Of a stretch of 24,522 bases of DNA, positions 14,495-24,306 are shown piece by piece. The notes below the pieces were generated by a model. The model was given only the letters and a program-made list of their open reading frames with translations, made no database searches and was not told where the DNA came from. The stretch comes from JBKJUK01 sp046590705 (GTDB lineage Bacteria; Acidobacteriota; Thermoanaerobaculia; Gp7-AA8): the NCBI GenBank assembly GCA_046590705.1, contig JBKJUK010000265.1, forward strand, positions 1 to 24,522. Reading direction: 5' to 3'. A program made the position numbers and the translations under genes. Each line of letters opens with the position of its first letter. Positions within the stretch are counted from its first letter, which is position 1.

Positions 14495-15775
14495 TTACTC
14501 AGGTTTCTTCGACCAGTCGGGTGCGCTGTTGATCCCACTCGAGGTGAGTAGCCGAAGGTCCGTTCCATCTGCTTTCACACGGTAAATCTGCCAGTTGCCG
14601 TTGCGATTGGACATGAAGACCAGCGATTTCCCGTCGGGTGCCCAGGTCGGCTGCTCATTCGAGCCTTCACCTGCAATGATGCGACTCTGCCGGCTGGAAA
14701 GGTTCATGACCCGAATCTGAAACCGTCCGTTGACCCGTGAGGTGTACGCGAGTTCATCGCCGGCAGGGGACCAGACCGCGTCATCATTCCAGTCCCCATC
14801 GAAAGAAATGCGCCTCACATTCGTACCCTCGGCATCCATCACGTAGATCTGCGGCGTACCGTTTCGCGAGGAAGTGAAGGCCAGCTGCCGGCCGGTCTGA
14901 CTCCAGGACGGAGTCGATTCGATCGAAGAGTTGCTGGTGAGCCGGCGAAGGTTGGTGCCGTTGTCGCGGATCAGATAGATATCGGGATTTCCGTTGACGG
15001 AACCGACGAAGGCGATGTCCTGACCATCCGGTGAAAAAGTGGGGGAAATGTTCAGGTTGACGCCGGTAGTCAGCCTTATACGCCCGCCTCCACGGCGGTT
15101 CACGATGTAGAGATCGCTGGTGCCTTTGGCGAAGGAGGTGTACACCAGCCGGTCGTTGTCTGGCGCCCAGTCGGGCGAGATCGTCAGCGATTTGTGAAAG
15201 GTGATCCGACGCTGGTTCGAGCCGTCGTAATCCATGAGGTAGATCTCTTTGTTGCCGTCGCGATTCGAGACGAACGCGATCTGTGACAGGAAGATCCCCG
15301 GCTTGCCGTTGAAAAAGATCAGAAGGTCGTTAGCGATGGTGTGAGCAATTCTCGGCAGGGCGGCTGCGCTTCCTCGATACCTGCGCGCGAGTTGCACGGT
15401 GCCGCTCCCGACTTCAGTCAATCGGACTTCCGCGACGTACTCCGCTTCCTCGAGCTTGAAGGCAATCGTCAGAAGTTGTTGTGCGCCTGCCTTCTTCGCA
15501 GTTGCGATGTTTACCTGATTCGGCGGAAGAGAGACGATCGAGAAGATCTCTGCGAAGGAAAGATCCCGAATGAGCGGATTGTAGAAGGGCTCCCGTATCG
15601 CGTCAGGCGTTACCTCGGCTGCCATGGAAGGAAAGGGAATGGCCATTTTGATGGCCGAGGCGGACTGCGACTTGTAGATATCGACGCCAATCTGCTGCTG
15701 TGCCATGGCGGACGGAGGAAAGAGCACCGCCAGCGCGATGCAAAGGAGCGATAGGCGTTTAAGGGTTTCCTGCAT
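14495..15775 (-). CDS. tolB: Tol-Pal periplasmic beta-propeller protein TolB
   Basis: A 426-residue periplasmic protein that binds Pal and TolA's C-terminal domain. It has a signal peptide with predicted cleavage at AMA/QQQ (after residue 25). The N-terminal domain covers roughly 26-160 (IGVDIYKS, DLSFAEIFSIV, DDLLIFFNGKPGIF). A six-bladed propeller of repeated units follows, such as IAFVSNRDGNKEIYLMDYDG, LAFTSSRNGTPQIYVMDAEG and LVFMSNRNGNWQIYRVKADG, each preceded by a P-x-W-(A/S)-P-D-G turn. A TTG two codons upstream (15781) is in frame, but AGGAG lies six bases from ATG 15775, which decides that start. It begins 13 bases after tolA ends. Confidence 0.96.
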   Translation of the reverse strand: MQETLKRLSLLCIALAVLFPPSAMAQQQIGVDIYKSQSASAIKMAIPFPSMAAEVTPDAIREPFYNPLIRDLSFAEIFSIVSLPPNQVNIATAKKAGAQQLLTIAFKLEEAEYVAEVRLTEVGSGTVQLARRYRGSAAALPRIAHTIANDLLIFFNGKPGIFLSQIAFVSNRDGNKEIYLMDYDGSNQRRITFHKSLTISPDWAPDNDRLVYTSFAKGTSDLYIVNRRGGGRIRLTTGVNLNISPTFSPDGQDIAFVGSVNGNPDIYLIRDNGTNLRRLTSNSSIESTPSWSQTGRQLAFTSSRNGTPQIYVMDAEGTNVRRISFDGDWNDDAVWSPAGDELAYTSRVNGRFQIRVMNLSSRQSRIIAGEGSNEQPTWAPDGKSLVFMSNRNGNWQIYRVKADGTDLRLLTSSGINSAPDWSKKPE

Positions 15776-16533
15776 GTTCAACTCCTGCTCAATGGAAGGT
15801 CAGGGTGACGCCGAGATATTGCCCGTTGAACGGGGGTGGGAGAGCAGGGAGACGCGAGGTTTCGGCGATGGAGCGAAGTGCGGCTCGATCAAACAATTCG
15901 TTGCCACTCGACTTGACGATTTTAACTTCCGCGATGTTTCCATCTCGATTGATTTTGAAGAAGACCTGCGCGATCAGATCTCCGCTGTTCGGCCTGAACC
16001 AGTGCTCTCCGATGAGTGTAAGCATTCGCTGCACGTAGAAGTCGGAGACGGTGCCGCCTTCAAAAGACGCCACGCCTGCGGCACCGAGAGCCGGAAGCGG
16101 TTTGCCAACTGCGGGAGGCTGAGAAGTTTTCACTGCAGAAGGCAGGGACGAGAGGGGCGCAGGTACCGGTCTCGTCAACGGCGTAACGGCCTTTTTCTCG
16201 GGGGGAGCACTCAGTTTGTCCTGCTTTCCAAAGAGAGATTTCTCCGTGACCGGAACGCTCTTCACCGGTTCAGGTGCGACGGCCTTCGGGGCAGGCGCAA
16301 TGACAGCTTCCGGAGTTTTTATGGCAGCAGGAAGGGCCGCAGCGGGACGCTTCGCCGGTTCTCTAGAGACTGCTGCGGTTGGTGAGGGAGATGCCAGCCG
16401 GATGGTGAGTGCGGGCGACACCTGGACGGATTCGGCAGTTGAGCGTTTCAGAAAGAAGGCGCCGAAGATCGAGGCGTGCAGAGCTGCAGACAGGAGGACA
16501 CCGGCCGAGAGGCCCGGTCCCGAGCCACGCCGC

Positions 16534-16989
<456 letters not shown>

Positions 16990-17027
16990 GAATTACTCCT
17001 GAGACGAACGGTGACGGCGAGAAGTTC

Positions 17028-17693
17028 TCATCCGCGTCGAACGAAATTGCGATCGGTGAGGTTGAGGAACTCGAGACTGAAGTCATCCATTTCGCCGCGC
17101 GATTCGCGGACACGGGATACGAAATAGTTGTAGGCCATGAGCGCGGGGATCGCCGCGAACAGGCCGGCTGCCGTGTTGATCAGCGCTTCGGAGATTCCGG
17201 GAGCCACTGCAACAATGGAGGCCGAGCCGGTCGTGCCGATGTTTCGGAACGCGTCCATGATTCCCCACACCGTCCCGAAGAGACCGATGAATGGCGTGGC
17301 GGCGGCCGTGGTGGCGAGGAACTGCAGGTTCTTGGTGAGGCGGGTTGCTTCCAGACGAGTGGCCCGCTGGAGCGAACGTTCCACGGATTCGATGGACCAT
17401 ATCTGATTTGTACCGCCGCTCAACTCGACCTGATCTTCGATCTCCGCGTATCCGGCGCGGAAGAGTCCGACAAGTGGGGAGTGAGAGGTCTCGGAAGTGG
17501 CGGACCTGGCCTCGCTCAGTCGGCGGCTGCGTCTGAATGTGTTGAGGAACTGGTGGCTCGCTTTACCAACTCGCGAAAAGCGGATGGCGACGATGGCGAT
17601 GATTGCCCAGGAAATGAAGGAGAACGCGAGCAGGATGAACAGAACGGCTTTGCCGACGAATCCCGAGTGTTGAAAAGAGTCCCACAGTTGCAC
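17028..17693 (-). CDS. tolQ: Tol-Pal system proton channel subunit TolQ (ExbB family)
   Basis: A 221-residue inner-membrane protein that forms the pentameric proton channel with TolR. Three membrane segments are evident: about 13-37 (VGKAVLFILLAFSFISWAII), about 128-152 (ATTAAATPFIGLFGTVWGIM, with the conserved pore Thr and Gly-rich motif) and about 165-192 (ISEALINTAAGLFAAIPALM). The start is GTG 17693, preceded by a purine-rich AAGGGGTGGAG. The length is near E. coli TolQ (230). It is the first gene of tolQ-tolR-tolA-tolB-pal-cpoB; the ybgC thioesterase that often precedes tolQ is absent. Upstream lie about 150 bases with no strong promoter that I can name, then tRNA-Arg. Confidence 0.95.
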   Translation of the reverse strand: MQLWDSFQHSGFVGKAVLFILLAFSFISWAIIAIVAIRFSRVGKASHQFLNTFRRSRRLSEARSATSETSHSPLVGLFRAGYAEIEDQVELSGGTNQIWSIESVERSLQRATRLEATRLTKNLQFLATTAAATPFIGLFGTVWGIMDAFRNIGTTGSASIVAVAPGISEALINTAAGLFAAIPALMAYNYFVSRVRESRGEMDDFSLEFLNLTDRNFVRRG

Positions 17694-17803
17694 GTTCGCT
17701 CCACCCCTTCACGTACTGGCTTCCTGCGCAGAACATGTTAGCAAAGGAAGTCCCGCGACGCCTACGCCGTGTCGAATTTGTAACGCAGGTGCATCGAGTG
17801 AAG

Positions 17804-17839
17804 TTTCTTACTTCATCCCTCTGCGTTCTGCGTTCATCA
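17804..17839 (+). repeat. Short dispersed repeat, copy 2
   Basis: TTTCTTACTTCATCCCTCTG followed by CGTTCTGCGTTCATCA, close to the copy at 12554-12589. It lies seven bases beyond the encoded CCA end of tRNA-Arg. Confidence 0.55.
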
Positions 17840-17845
17840 GAAAGC

Positions 17846-17922
17846 TGGTGGCCCCGGCAGGAATCGAACCTGCGACCTAAAGTTTAGGAAACTTCCGCTC
17901 TATCCGACTGAGCTACGGGGCC
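17846..17922 (-). tRNA. tRNA-Arg, anticodon CCT
   Basis: The cloverleaf is complete on the minus strand: acceptor GGCCCCG/CGGGGCC, D-arm GCTC/GAGC, anticodon stem GAAGT/ACTTT with loop TTCCTAA (anticodon CCT, reading AGG), T-arm GCAGG/CCTGC with TTCGATT, discriminator A, and an encoded CCA 3' end (17848-17846). The length including CCA is 77 bases. Confidence 0.97.
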
Positions 17923-18000
17923 AGGAGGCCTGCTGAGAGCGCGCTAGGTTAGCACGTCGACATTCGCCGGCAGATAGAACAGCCGGGGTCGGCCCAAACG

Positions 18001-18028
18001 AAAAAGGACGGTCCGCATGGACCGTCCT
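18001..18028 (-). terminator. Rho-independent terminator of the BON-domain gene
   Basis: On the minus strand a perfect ten-base stem, AGGACGGTCC/GGACCGTCCT, with loop ATGC is followed by five T residues. It begins 22 bases after the stop codon at 18050. Confidence 0.88.
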
Positions 18029-18049
18029 GACGAATCGCTGCAGTATCCA

Positions 18050-18355
18050 CTACTTCTTGATGGTGATGTTATTGATGACGCTCTTGATACCTTTCACGTC
18101 GCGGGCAGCCTGTCCGGCCTTCACACGCTGGTCGTTGTTCTCGACGTTTCCACCGAGAGTGACCACACCGTTGTCTACGGCAACCGAGAGACCGAACGAC
18201 TTGAGTTCGATGTCCTCAGCCATCTTGGCGCGGACTTCTACTTCGATCGCTGCGTTGTCGAGTCCGGCTGGAGTGACCTGGTTCAGCGACTGACATGCGC
18301 CACCGACCACCAATACGAGCAACATCATGAATGAGAGTGCGAGTTTACGGTTCAT
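18050..18355 (-). CDS. BON-domain lipoprotein
   Basis: A 101-residue small envelope protein. The signal sequence MNRKLALSFMMLLVLVVGGA ends in a lipobox-like GGAC (Cys21), so it is likely anchored in a membrane. The rest is one BON domain (about 32-98: AAIEVEVRAKMAEDIELKSF, LSVAVDNGVVTLGGNVENNDQRVKAGQAARDVKGIKSVINNITI). The conserved Gly in VVTLGG and the paired beta-alpha-beta pattern are as in OsmY/BON proteins, which bind phospholipid membranes and are often stress-induced. The frame is open upstream to 18541, but ATG 18355 is preceded by AGGAGG and starts the signal peptide. It has its own terminator and is a single-gene unit. Confidence 0.88.
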   Translation of the reverse strand: MNRKLALSFMMLLVLVVGGACQSLNQVTPAGLDNAAIEVEVRAKMAEDIELKSFGLSVAVDNGVVTLGGNVENNDQRVKAGQAARDVKGIKSVINNITIKK

Positions 18356-18441
18356 TGTTTTGAAGCCTCCTTCGTTTTGCCATTCGAGTAGCAAATGGCA
18401 TACCGACTTTCCGAGGCAACGCCTGATTCCCGGCACGTGCG

Positions 18442-18522
18442 TGGGGGCGACCTGCGGGCGCCCGCTCTCTCGGCCGTCTTCGCGAAAGGCACCTGGAGGC
18501 GGGAAAGCGCGGCTCGCCCAAC
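18442..18522. repeat. GGGGCGA...TCGCCC repeat, copy 1
   Basis: GTGGGGGCGACCTGCGGGCG, CCCGCTCTCTCGGCC, then CACCTGGAGGCGGGAAAGCG and CGGCTCGCCCAAC. It is a diverged inverted repeat related to 19251-19332. It lies in the 270 bases between the BON-domain gene and the superoxide dismutase. Confidence 0.7.
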
Positions 18523-18626
18523 GGTAGAAGGCGTGGTGCACATCGGTTTTCCAGGACGGGCATACATCCGGCTACAGTGGCTGCAGTCGTAGTACCAACG
18601 CCGTATTCGAAATTTCAGGAGGAAGC

Positions 18627-19232
18627 GTGGAACAGAAAAGCTACAAGCCAAGACAGTTCGACCTGAGCGGTTTGACCGGGATTTCCGATCAGACGCTGGA
18701 GATTCATTTCAAGTTGTACGAGGGATACGTCAACGAGACCAATCGCCTCAACACCCGCATCGCGGAGATGATGGGTGGTGCGCCGTTGACTCCCGACACC
18801 ATGCCGCTCTTTGCGGAACTCAAACGCCGCCTTGGGTTCGAGTACAACGGCATGGTTCTCCATGAGTACTACTTCGACAACATGAAGAAGCAGGGCGACG
18901 GAGAGGCCAATAAGGAGTCGAAGTTTCGCCAGGCGGTCGAGAAGAGCTACGCCAGCTTCGATGCCTGGAAAACGGAATTCACCGCGGTCGGGAAAATGCG
19001 CGGAGTCGGCTGGGCCATCTGCTATCAGGATCCCTCGAACGGCCAGCTCTCGAATCACTGGGTGAACATGCACGAGGAAGGCAACGTCGCAGGCTACAAG
19101 CCGATCGTGGTGATGGACGTCTGGGAACACGCTTTCCTGCTCGACTACAAGCCGGCAGACCGGCCGAAGTACATCGAAGCGTTCATGGCCAACCTGGACT
19201 GGAGCGCGGTCGATAAACGTCTGATCGGGTGA
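18627..19232 (+). CDS. sod: Iron/manganese superoxide dismutase
   Basis: A 201-residue Fe/Mn superoxide dismutase, converting superoxide to oxygen and hydrogen peroxide in the cytoplasm. All four metal ligands are visible: His27 (EIHFKLYEGYV), His79 (MVLHEYYFDNM), Asp164 and His168 (VVMDVWEHAF). Position 75 is Gly, where iron enzymes carry the hydrogen-bonding Gln. The NMHEEGN loop places His149 about where manganese enzymes carry the other Gln, so this is a divergent subgroup and its metal cannot be predicted confidently. The start is GTG 18627: a perfect AGGAGG stands four bases upstream. No signal peptide is seen. It is a single gene ending at the bidirectional terminator at 19371, with a repeat in between. 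Confidence 0.93.
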   Translation: MEQKSYKPRQFDLSGLTGISDQTLEIHFKLYEGYVNETNRLNTRIAEMMGGAPLTPDTMPLFAELKRRLGFEYNGMVLHEYYFDNMKKQGDGEANKESKFRQAVEKSYASFDAWKTEFTAVGKMRGVGWAICYQDPSNGQLSNHWVNMHEEGNVAGYKPIVVMDVWEHAFLLDYKPADRPKYIEAFMANLDWSAVDKRLIG

Positions 19233-19250
19233 GCCGGACGCGCCGAAGGC

Positions 19251-19332
19251 GTAGGGGCGAGCTGCGCTCGCCCGCTCCCTCGGCCTTCCGCAGAAATGCA
19301 CCGGGGAGCGGGCGCCCGCAGGGCGCCCCTAC
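19251..19332. repeat. GGGGCGA...TCGCCC repeat, copy 2
   Basis: The ends are GTAGGGGCGAGCTGCGCTCG and GCGCCCGCAGGGCGCCCCTA(C), an inverted pair, with GCCCGCTCCCTCGGCC and GGGGAGCGGGC inside. It begins 18 bases after the superoxide dismutase stop codon. Confidence 0.75.
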
Positions 19333-19370
19333 TCATCGATCTGCGGAGTATTTTCGGGCAATAAACAAAG

Positions 19371-19401
19371 AAAAAAAGAGCGACCTCGCGGTCGCTCTTT
19401 T
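19371..19401. terminator. Bidirectional terminator between sod and the BI-1 family gene
   Basis: Stem GAGCGACC/GGTCGCTC with loop TCGC is flanked by seven A residues on the left and TTTT on the right. It can therefore terminate the rightward sod transcript and, more strongly, the leftward membrane-protein transcript. Confidence 0.9.
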
Positions 19402-19425
19402 GCTTTTCCGCTTTGATGCGAAAAG

Positions 19426-20136
19426 TTAATCGCGCCGTCCGCCGAAGAGGCGGAGAAGCATGAGAAACAAATTGATGAAGTCGAGGTAGAGCGCCAGCGC
19501 ACCAATGATGGCGAAGTTGGTGGTCTGCGAGCCGGCAGCCGCTGCGTAGGACTTCAGCTTCTGCGTGTCGTACGCCGTCAGACCGACGAAGACGAAGACG
19601 CCGACCACGCTGATGGTGAAGGAAAGGGCGCTGCTCTTCATGAAGATGTTTACGATCGAGCAGAGCACGATACCGATCAATCCCATGAAAAAGAATGAGC
19701 CCCAGCCGGTCAGGTCACGCTTGGTGACCAGACCGTAGATGCTCATGGCCCCGAACATTCCGGCCGCAGTGACGAAAGCCGCCGCAACCGATCCGATGCT
19801 GTAGACAAAGAAGATCACGCTGAGCGTGAGTCCGTTCAGTAGCGAATAAACAAGAAAGAGTGAAGCCGCCGCTCCTGGCGACAGTTTCTGCAATCTGAAC
19901 GAAAGAAACAGAACCAACCCGAACTCGACGACGATCAAACCCATCATTACGCCGGGTGTGCCGAGGATGAGGTTCTTCATTGCGGGCGAGAGCACTACCC
20001 ACAGAGATGCCATGGCGGTAATCATCAGCCCGCCAAACATCCAGGCGTAGACGGTGCGAATAAACGAACGCTCGCGGGCGATGCTGTCCGCGGTGGAAAC
20101 GTTGACTGCCGCAGCAGGCATGAAGCGATTCAACAT
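19426..20136 (-). CDS. Bax inhibitor-1 (YccA/YbhL) family membrane protein
   Basis: A 236-residue polytopic inner-membrane protein with about seven membrane segments (TVYAWMFGGLMITAMASLWV, GVMMGLIVVEFGLVLFLSF, SLFLVYSLLNGLTLSVIFFV, AAAFVTAAGMFGAMSIYGL and so on). The C-terminal family signature is AYDTQKLKSYAAAAG, with LYLDFINLFLMLLRLFGGRRD. Bacterial members include proton-sensitive calcium-leak channels and YccA, a modulator of the FtsH protease; which role applies here cannot be told. The frame is open 49 codons upstream, but ATG 20136 is preceded by GGAGGACC and gives the usual soluble N-terminus before the first helix. It is divergent from dnaK with about 170 bases between starts. Confidence 0.9.
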   Translation of the reverse strand: MLNRFMPAAAVNVSTADSIARERSFIRTVYAWMFGGLMITAMASLWVVLSPAMKNLILGTPGVMMGLIVVEFGLVLFLSFRLQKLSPGAAASLFLVYSLLNGLTLSVIFFVYSIGSVAAAFVTAAGMFGAMSIYGLVTKRDLTGWGSFFFMGLIGIVLCSIVNIFMKSSALSFTISVVGVFVFVGLTAYDTQKLKSYAAAAGSQTTNFAIIGALALYLDFINLFLMLLRLFGGRRD

Positions 20137-20238
20137 GAGGGTCCTCCGGATTAAAACTGCCGAGGATGATAACAGCGGCCGGAGAAATTCATTGCAAGGG
20201 TGGCTGGTCAAGCAGTTAGCTGGAATTAATGCTCGGAG

Positions 20239-20245
20239 ACTCAAG
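20239..20245 (+). promoter_or_regulatory. Possible extra HspR half-site
   Basis: ACTCAAG is an exact match to one HAIR half-site, 19 bases left of the full inverted repeat. The partner half at the usual spacing is poor, so it is only a possible secondary contact. Confidence 0.25.
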
Positions 20246-20263
20246 TTTCGAAATTCGTTGTAA

Positions 20264-20284
20264 CTTGATAGCCCAACACTCAAC
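20264..20284 (+). promoter_or_regulatory. HAIR-like HspR operator upstream of dnaK
   Basis: CTTGATA-N7-ACTCAAC lies 20 bases before the dnaK ATG. The HspR-associated inverted repeat described in Actinobacteria is CTTGAGT-N7-ACTCAAG. The spacing here is exact, with 5 of 7 and 6 of 7 half-site bases matching. A hspR gene lies directly downstream of dnaK. I infer autogenous HspR/DnaK repression of this operon. No CIRCE element is present. Confidence 0.6.
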
Positions 20285-20304
20285 TTCGGTACGAAGGAGA
20301 TTCA

Positions 20305-22215
<1,911 letters not shown>

Positions 22216-22220
22216 CGAGG

Positions 22221-22251
22221 GTGAGGCGGCGAAAACCGCCCCGTTTTCTTT
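22221..22251 (+). terminator. Terminator after dnaK
   Basis: Stem GGCGG/CCGCC with a six-base loop (CGAAAA) is followed by CCGTTTTCTTT. The stem is short and the T tract is interrupted, so termination may be partial, allowing some read-through to hspR. Confidence 0.65.
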
Positions 22252-22266
22252 CGAATGGAAGTGACT

Positions 22267-22350
22267 TGTGTGGCACAGGCAATCCTGCCTGTGACGGCGT
22301 GCTCGGTATTCACTGCAGCGCGCCACAGGCAGGATTGCCTGTGCCACACA
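22267..22350. repeat. Paired CACAGGCA palindromic element between dnaK and hspR
   Basis: Two perfect 27-base inverted arms (22267-22293 and 22324-22350) enclose 30 bases. Each arm contains the self-complementary core CACAGGCAATCCTGCCTGTG. This copy has TGTGTGG-CACAGG ends where the others have GTGTGGAG-CACAGG. Confidence 0.92.
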
Positions 22351-22387
22351 GTCGCGGTCGAATGACGCGACTCAGCGAGGAGGAGAG

Positions 22388-22777
22388 ATGAGGCGACGAG
22401 CTGACGGATTCATCATGATCTCCATCGTTTCTGAACGTTACAACATTCATCCGCAAACCCTTCGTCAGTATGAACGCGAGGGATTGCTCCAGCCCACACG
22501 CACCATCGGCAACACCAGGCTGTACGGTCCTGAGGCACTCAAGCGTCTCGAGATGATTCTTCGGCTGACTCGCGATCTCGGGGTGAACCTGGCTGGGGTG
22601 GAAGTGATCCTCAATCTTCACCGGCACATGTCCGGCGCGGATATGGAGGTGGACGAGATTCTGAGCTTCATACGCCAGCAGGTTCTGGACAAACGAATGG
22701 GGATCGAGAATCGCGAGACTGCTCTGGTGAAAGCACCATGCCGCGATCTGCAGTGCGTGAAACATCACGCCGGCTGA
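22388..22777 (+). CDS. hspR: HspR-type MerR-family heat-shock repressor
   Basis: A 129-residue MerR-family DNA-binding protein. The winged helix-turn-helix core has the HspR signature HPQTLRQYEREGLLQPTRT (about 21-39, His21 to Arg30), then GNTRLYGPEALKRLEMILRLTRDLGVNLAGVEVIL, where the DLGVNLAGV segment is highly characteristic of HspR. A short C-terminal helix follows (MEVDEILSFIRQQV), then a tail with two cysteines (CRDLQC). In Actinobacteria HspR represses the dnaK operon, using DnaK itself as co-repressor. Here it lies 172 bases after dnaK, and a HAIR-like site precedes dnaK. ATG 22388 has GAGGAGGAG upstream; an internal ATG at codon 10 is a weaker alternative. It is flanked on both sides by paired palindromic elements. 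Confidence 0.9.
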   Translation: MRRRADGFIMISIVSERYNIHPQTLRQYEREGLLQPTRTIGNTRLYGPEALKRLEMILRLTRDLGVNLAGVEVILNLHRHMSGADMEVDEILSFIRQQVLDKRMGIENRETALVKAPCRDLQCVKHHAG

Positions 22778-23114
22778 TTCTCTGGTGTGGAGCACAGGCA
22801 ATCCTGCCTGTGGCGCGATGCACTGACTTCGAAGGACGATCTCTTCCGCGTGACCGACATGTCGATCCTATCGGCGAACTTGCAAGGCCCACATGCGAAA
22901 GATCAAGCAGTGTGTTTCAAATTCAGTTCCCCGCGTCACAGGCAGGATTGCCTGTGCTCCACACGTAGCTGAAATGAGATTGGCCACTGGACCATCCGAC
23001 GCAGGACCAACGCAGCTCGCCCGCCGATGGATCGTTACGGTTCGATCCCTGCAAAAAACCCTTCCTTCCATGTAGAATCGGCGCACCCGAGAAACCGAGG
23101 CGAACCCCGACCGG
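22778..23114. other. Intergenic region between hspR and the sigma factor
   Basis: These 337 bases contain a 180-base paired palindromic element (22785-22964) that starts seven bases after the hspR stop. The remaining 150 bases lead to the sigma-factor start. TAGAAT at 23073-23078 is a possible -10, but no good -35 stands upstream. No frame here has recognisable content. Confidence 0.55.
22785..22964. repeat. Paired CACAGGCA palindromic element between hspR and sigma gene
   Basis: Perfect 28-base inverted arms, GTGTGGAG plus the 20-base core (22785-22812) and its complement (22937-22964), enclose a 124-base unique centre. It is the longest of the three paired elements here. Confidence 0.92.
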
Positions 23115-24290
23115 ATGAGACGATATGAAGATCATCGCGATGAGCATGATCTCCTCAATCAGTATCTACAGGAGATAGCACAGACACCGCGTCTGTCTGT
23201 GGAAGAGGAACAGGAACTCGGTCGCCTTGCGCAGCAGAATGACAAGGTCGCGATTGAGACGCTGGTCAAAGCGAATCTCCGCTTCGTCGTTTCGTACGCG
23301 AAGCGTTTCCGCAACTCGCATGTTCACTTCCTCGATCTGATCAACGAGGGCAACCTTGGCCTCATTCAGGCTGCCAAGAAATTCGACCCCGACAAGAACG
23401 TGAAATTCATCACGTACGCGGTCTGGTGGATCAGGCAGTCGATCCTTCACGCACTTTCTGAACAGGGAGGTGCGTTCCGTCTACCTCCGAAACGCGCCAA
23501 TCTGATGTACAGGCTCGAGAAGACGATTGCAGCAGCTCTCGCAGAGGATAAGCAACTACCCACGACCGACGAGCTTGCCGGAAAACTCGGCGTGCCGGTC
23601 AGGGACATTCAGACGCTGCTCCAGGCCAGTAACGAGAACTTCTCGCTGAGTTCAGAACTCGACAAGGAGTCGCATACCGAACTGTCCGACGTGATCGAGC
23701 AGACTACAGTACGTTCCGCTGAAGACGAGCTGCAGGACCAGGCCACACGAGAAGAGTTACTTGCGCAGATCTCCGGCCTCGGTGCGAAGGAGCGTCTGGT
23801 TCTCACGTTGCGTCACGGGATCAGCGATAACGTTCCGAAACGTTGCAGCGCAATCGCGGAGTTTCTCGATCGCGATCACGAATTCGTGAAGGAGACTCTG
23901 GCTGCAGGCGTGCGGAAACTTTGCGAGGCGCTCGATCTGAGCGAAGGTGAACTCACTCATCTTCTACTTTTTACCAACCCCAATCCGAAGAGTCACTGGA
24001 CCTTCTGGGTCGAACTCGCAAGCGAGATTCCGGAGGGCGTGCGCAAGAAGATCGATCCTGAACGAACTCCGCACCTCGAACACACCAAGCAGAGGGGAGC
24101 GGTGCAGAAACGGATCGAGAGCTTGTCGCTGGAAGAAAGGACCGTGCTGAAACTCCGCTACGGAATTCTGCAGGATGAAGAGCTCACTCTTCGGGACATC
24201 GGAGAGATTCTGCATCTCTCTCGCGAGCGCGTCCGACAGATCGAAGCGCGCGCAGAAGCAAAGTGCCGCCGAGCAGCGCAGGGCGAGTAG
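23115..24290 (+). CDS. Sigma-70-family RNA polymerase sigma factor with duplicated region 4
   Basis: A 391-residue group 1/2-like sigma factor without region 1.1. Region 1.2 (DLLNQYLQEIAQTPRLSVEEEQELGRLAQ) covers about 12-40. Region 2 (about 50-113) shows VKANLRFVVSYAKRF, FLDLINEGNLGLIQAAKKFDP and the -10-reading KFITYAVWWIRQSI. Region 3 covers about 115-190. Two region-4-like modules follow. Residues 216-273 (GLGAKERLVLTLRHGI...) align without gaps to 331-388 (SLSLEERTVLKLRYGI...TLRDIGEILHLSRERVRQIEARAEAK), about 18 of 58 identical. Only the second keeps the recognition-helix residues SRERVRQIEA; the first is degenerate (DRDHEFVKETL). A 57-residue unrecognised linker (SEGELTHLLLFTNPNPKSHWTFWVELASE) joins them. 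The Shine-Dalgarno is weak (GAGGCG). It is probably an alternative sigma factor; its regulon is unknown. Confidence 0.92.
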   Translation: MRRYEDHRDEHDLLNQYLQEIAQTPRLSVEEEQELGRLAQQNDKVAIETLVKANLRFVVSYAKRFRNSHVHFLDLINEGNLGLIQAAKKFDPDKNVKFITYAVWWIRQSILHALSEQGGAFRLPPKRANLMYRLEKTIAAALAEDKQLPTTDELAGKLGVPVRDIQTLLQASNENFSLSSELDKESHTELSDVIEQTTVRSAEDELQDQATREELLAQISGLGAKERLVLTLRHGISDNVPKRCSAIAEFLDRDHEFVKETLAAGVRKLCEALDLSEGELTHLLLFTNPNPKSHWTFWVELASEIPEGVRKKIDPERTPHLEHTKQRGAVQKRIESLSLEERTVLKLRYGILQDEELTLRDIGEILHLSRERVRQIEARAEAKCRRAAQGE

Positions 24291-24306
24291 GCGGGGACAC
24301 GATTTA

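Noticed and set aside
20140..20304. Search for a CIRCE element (TTAGCACTC-N9-GAGTGCTAA) upstream of dnaK
   Set aside because: No match is present. GTTAGCTGG and GCTCGGAGAC in this region only superficially resemble its halves.
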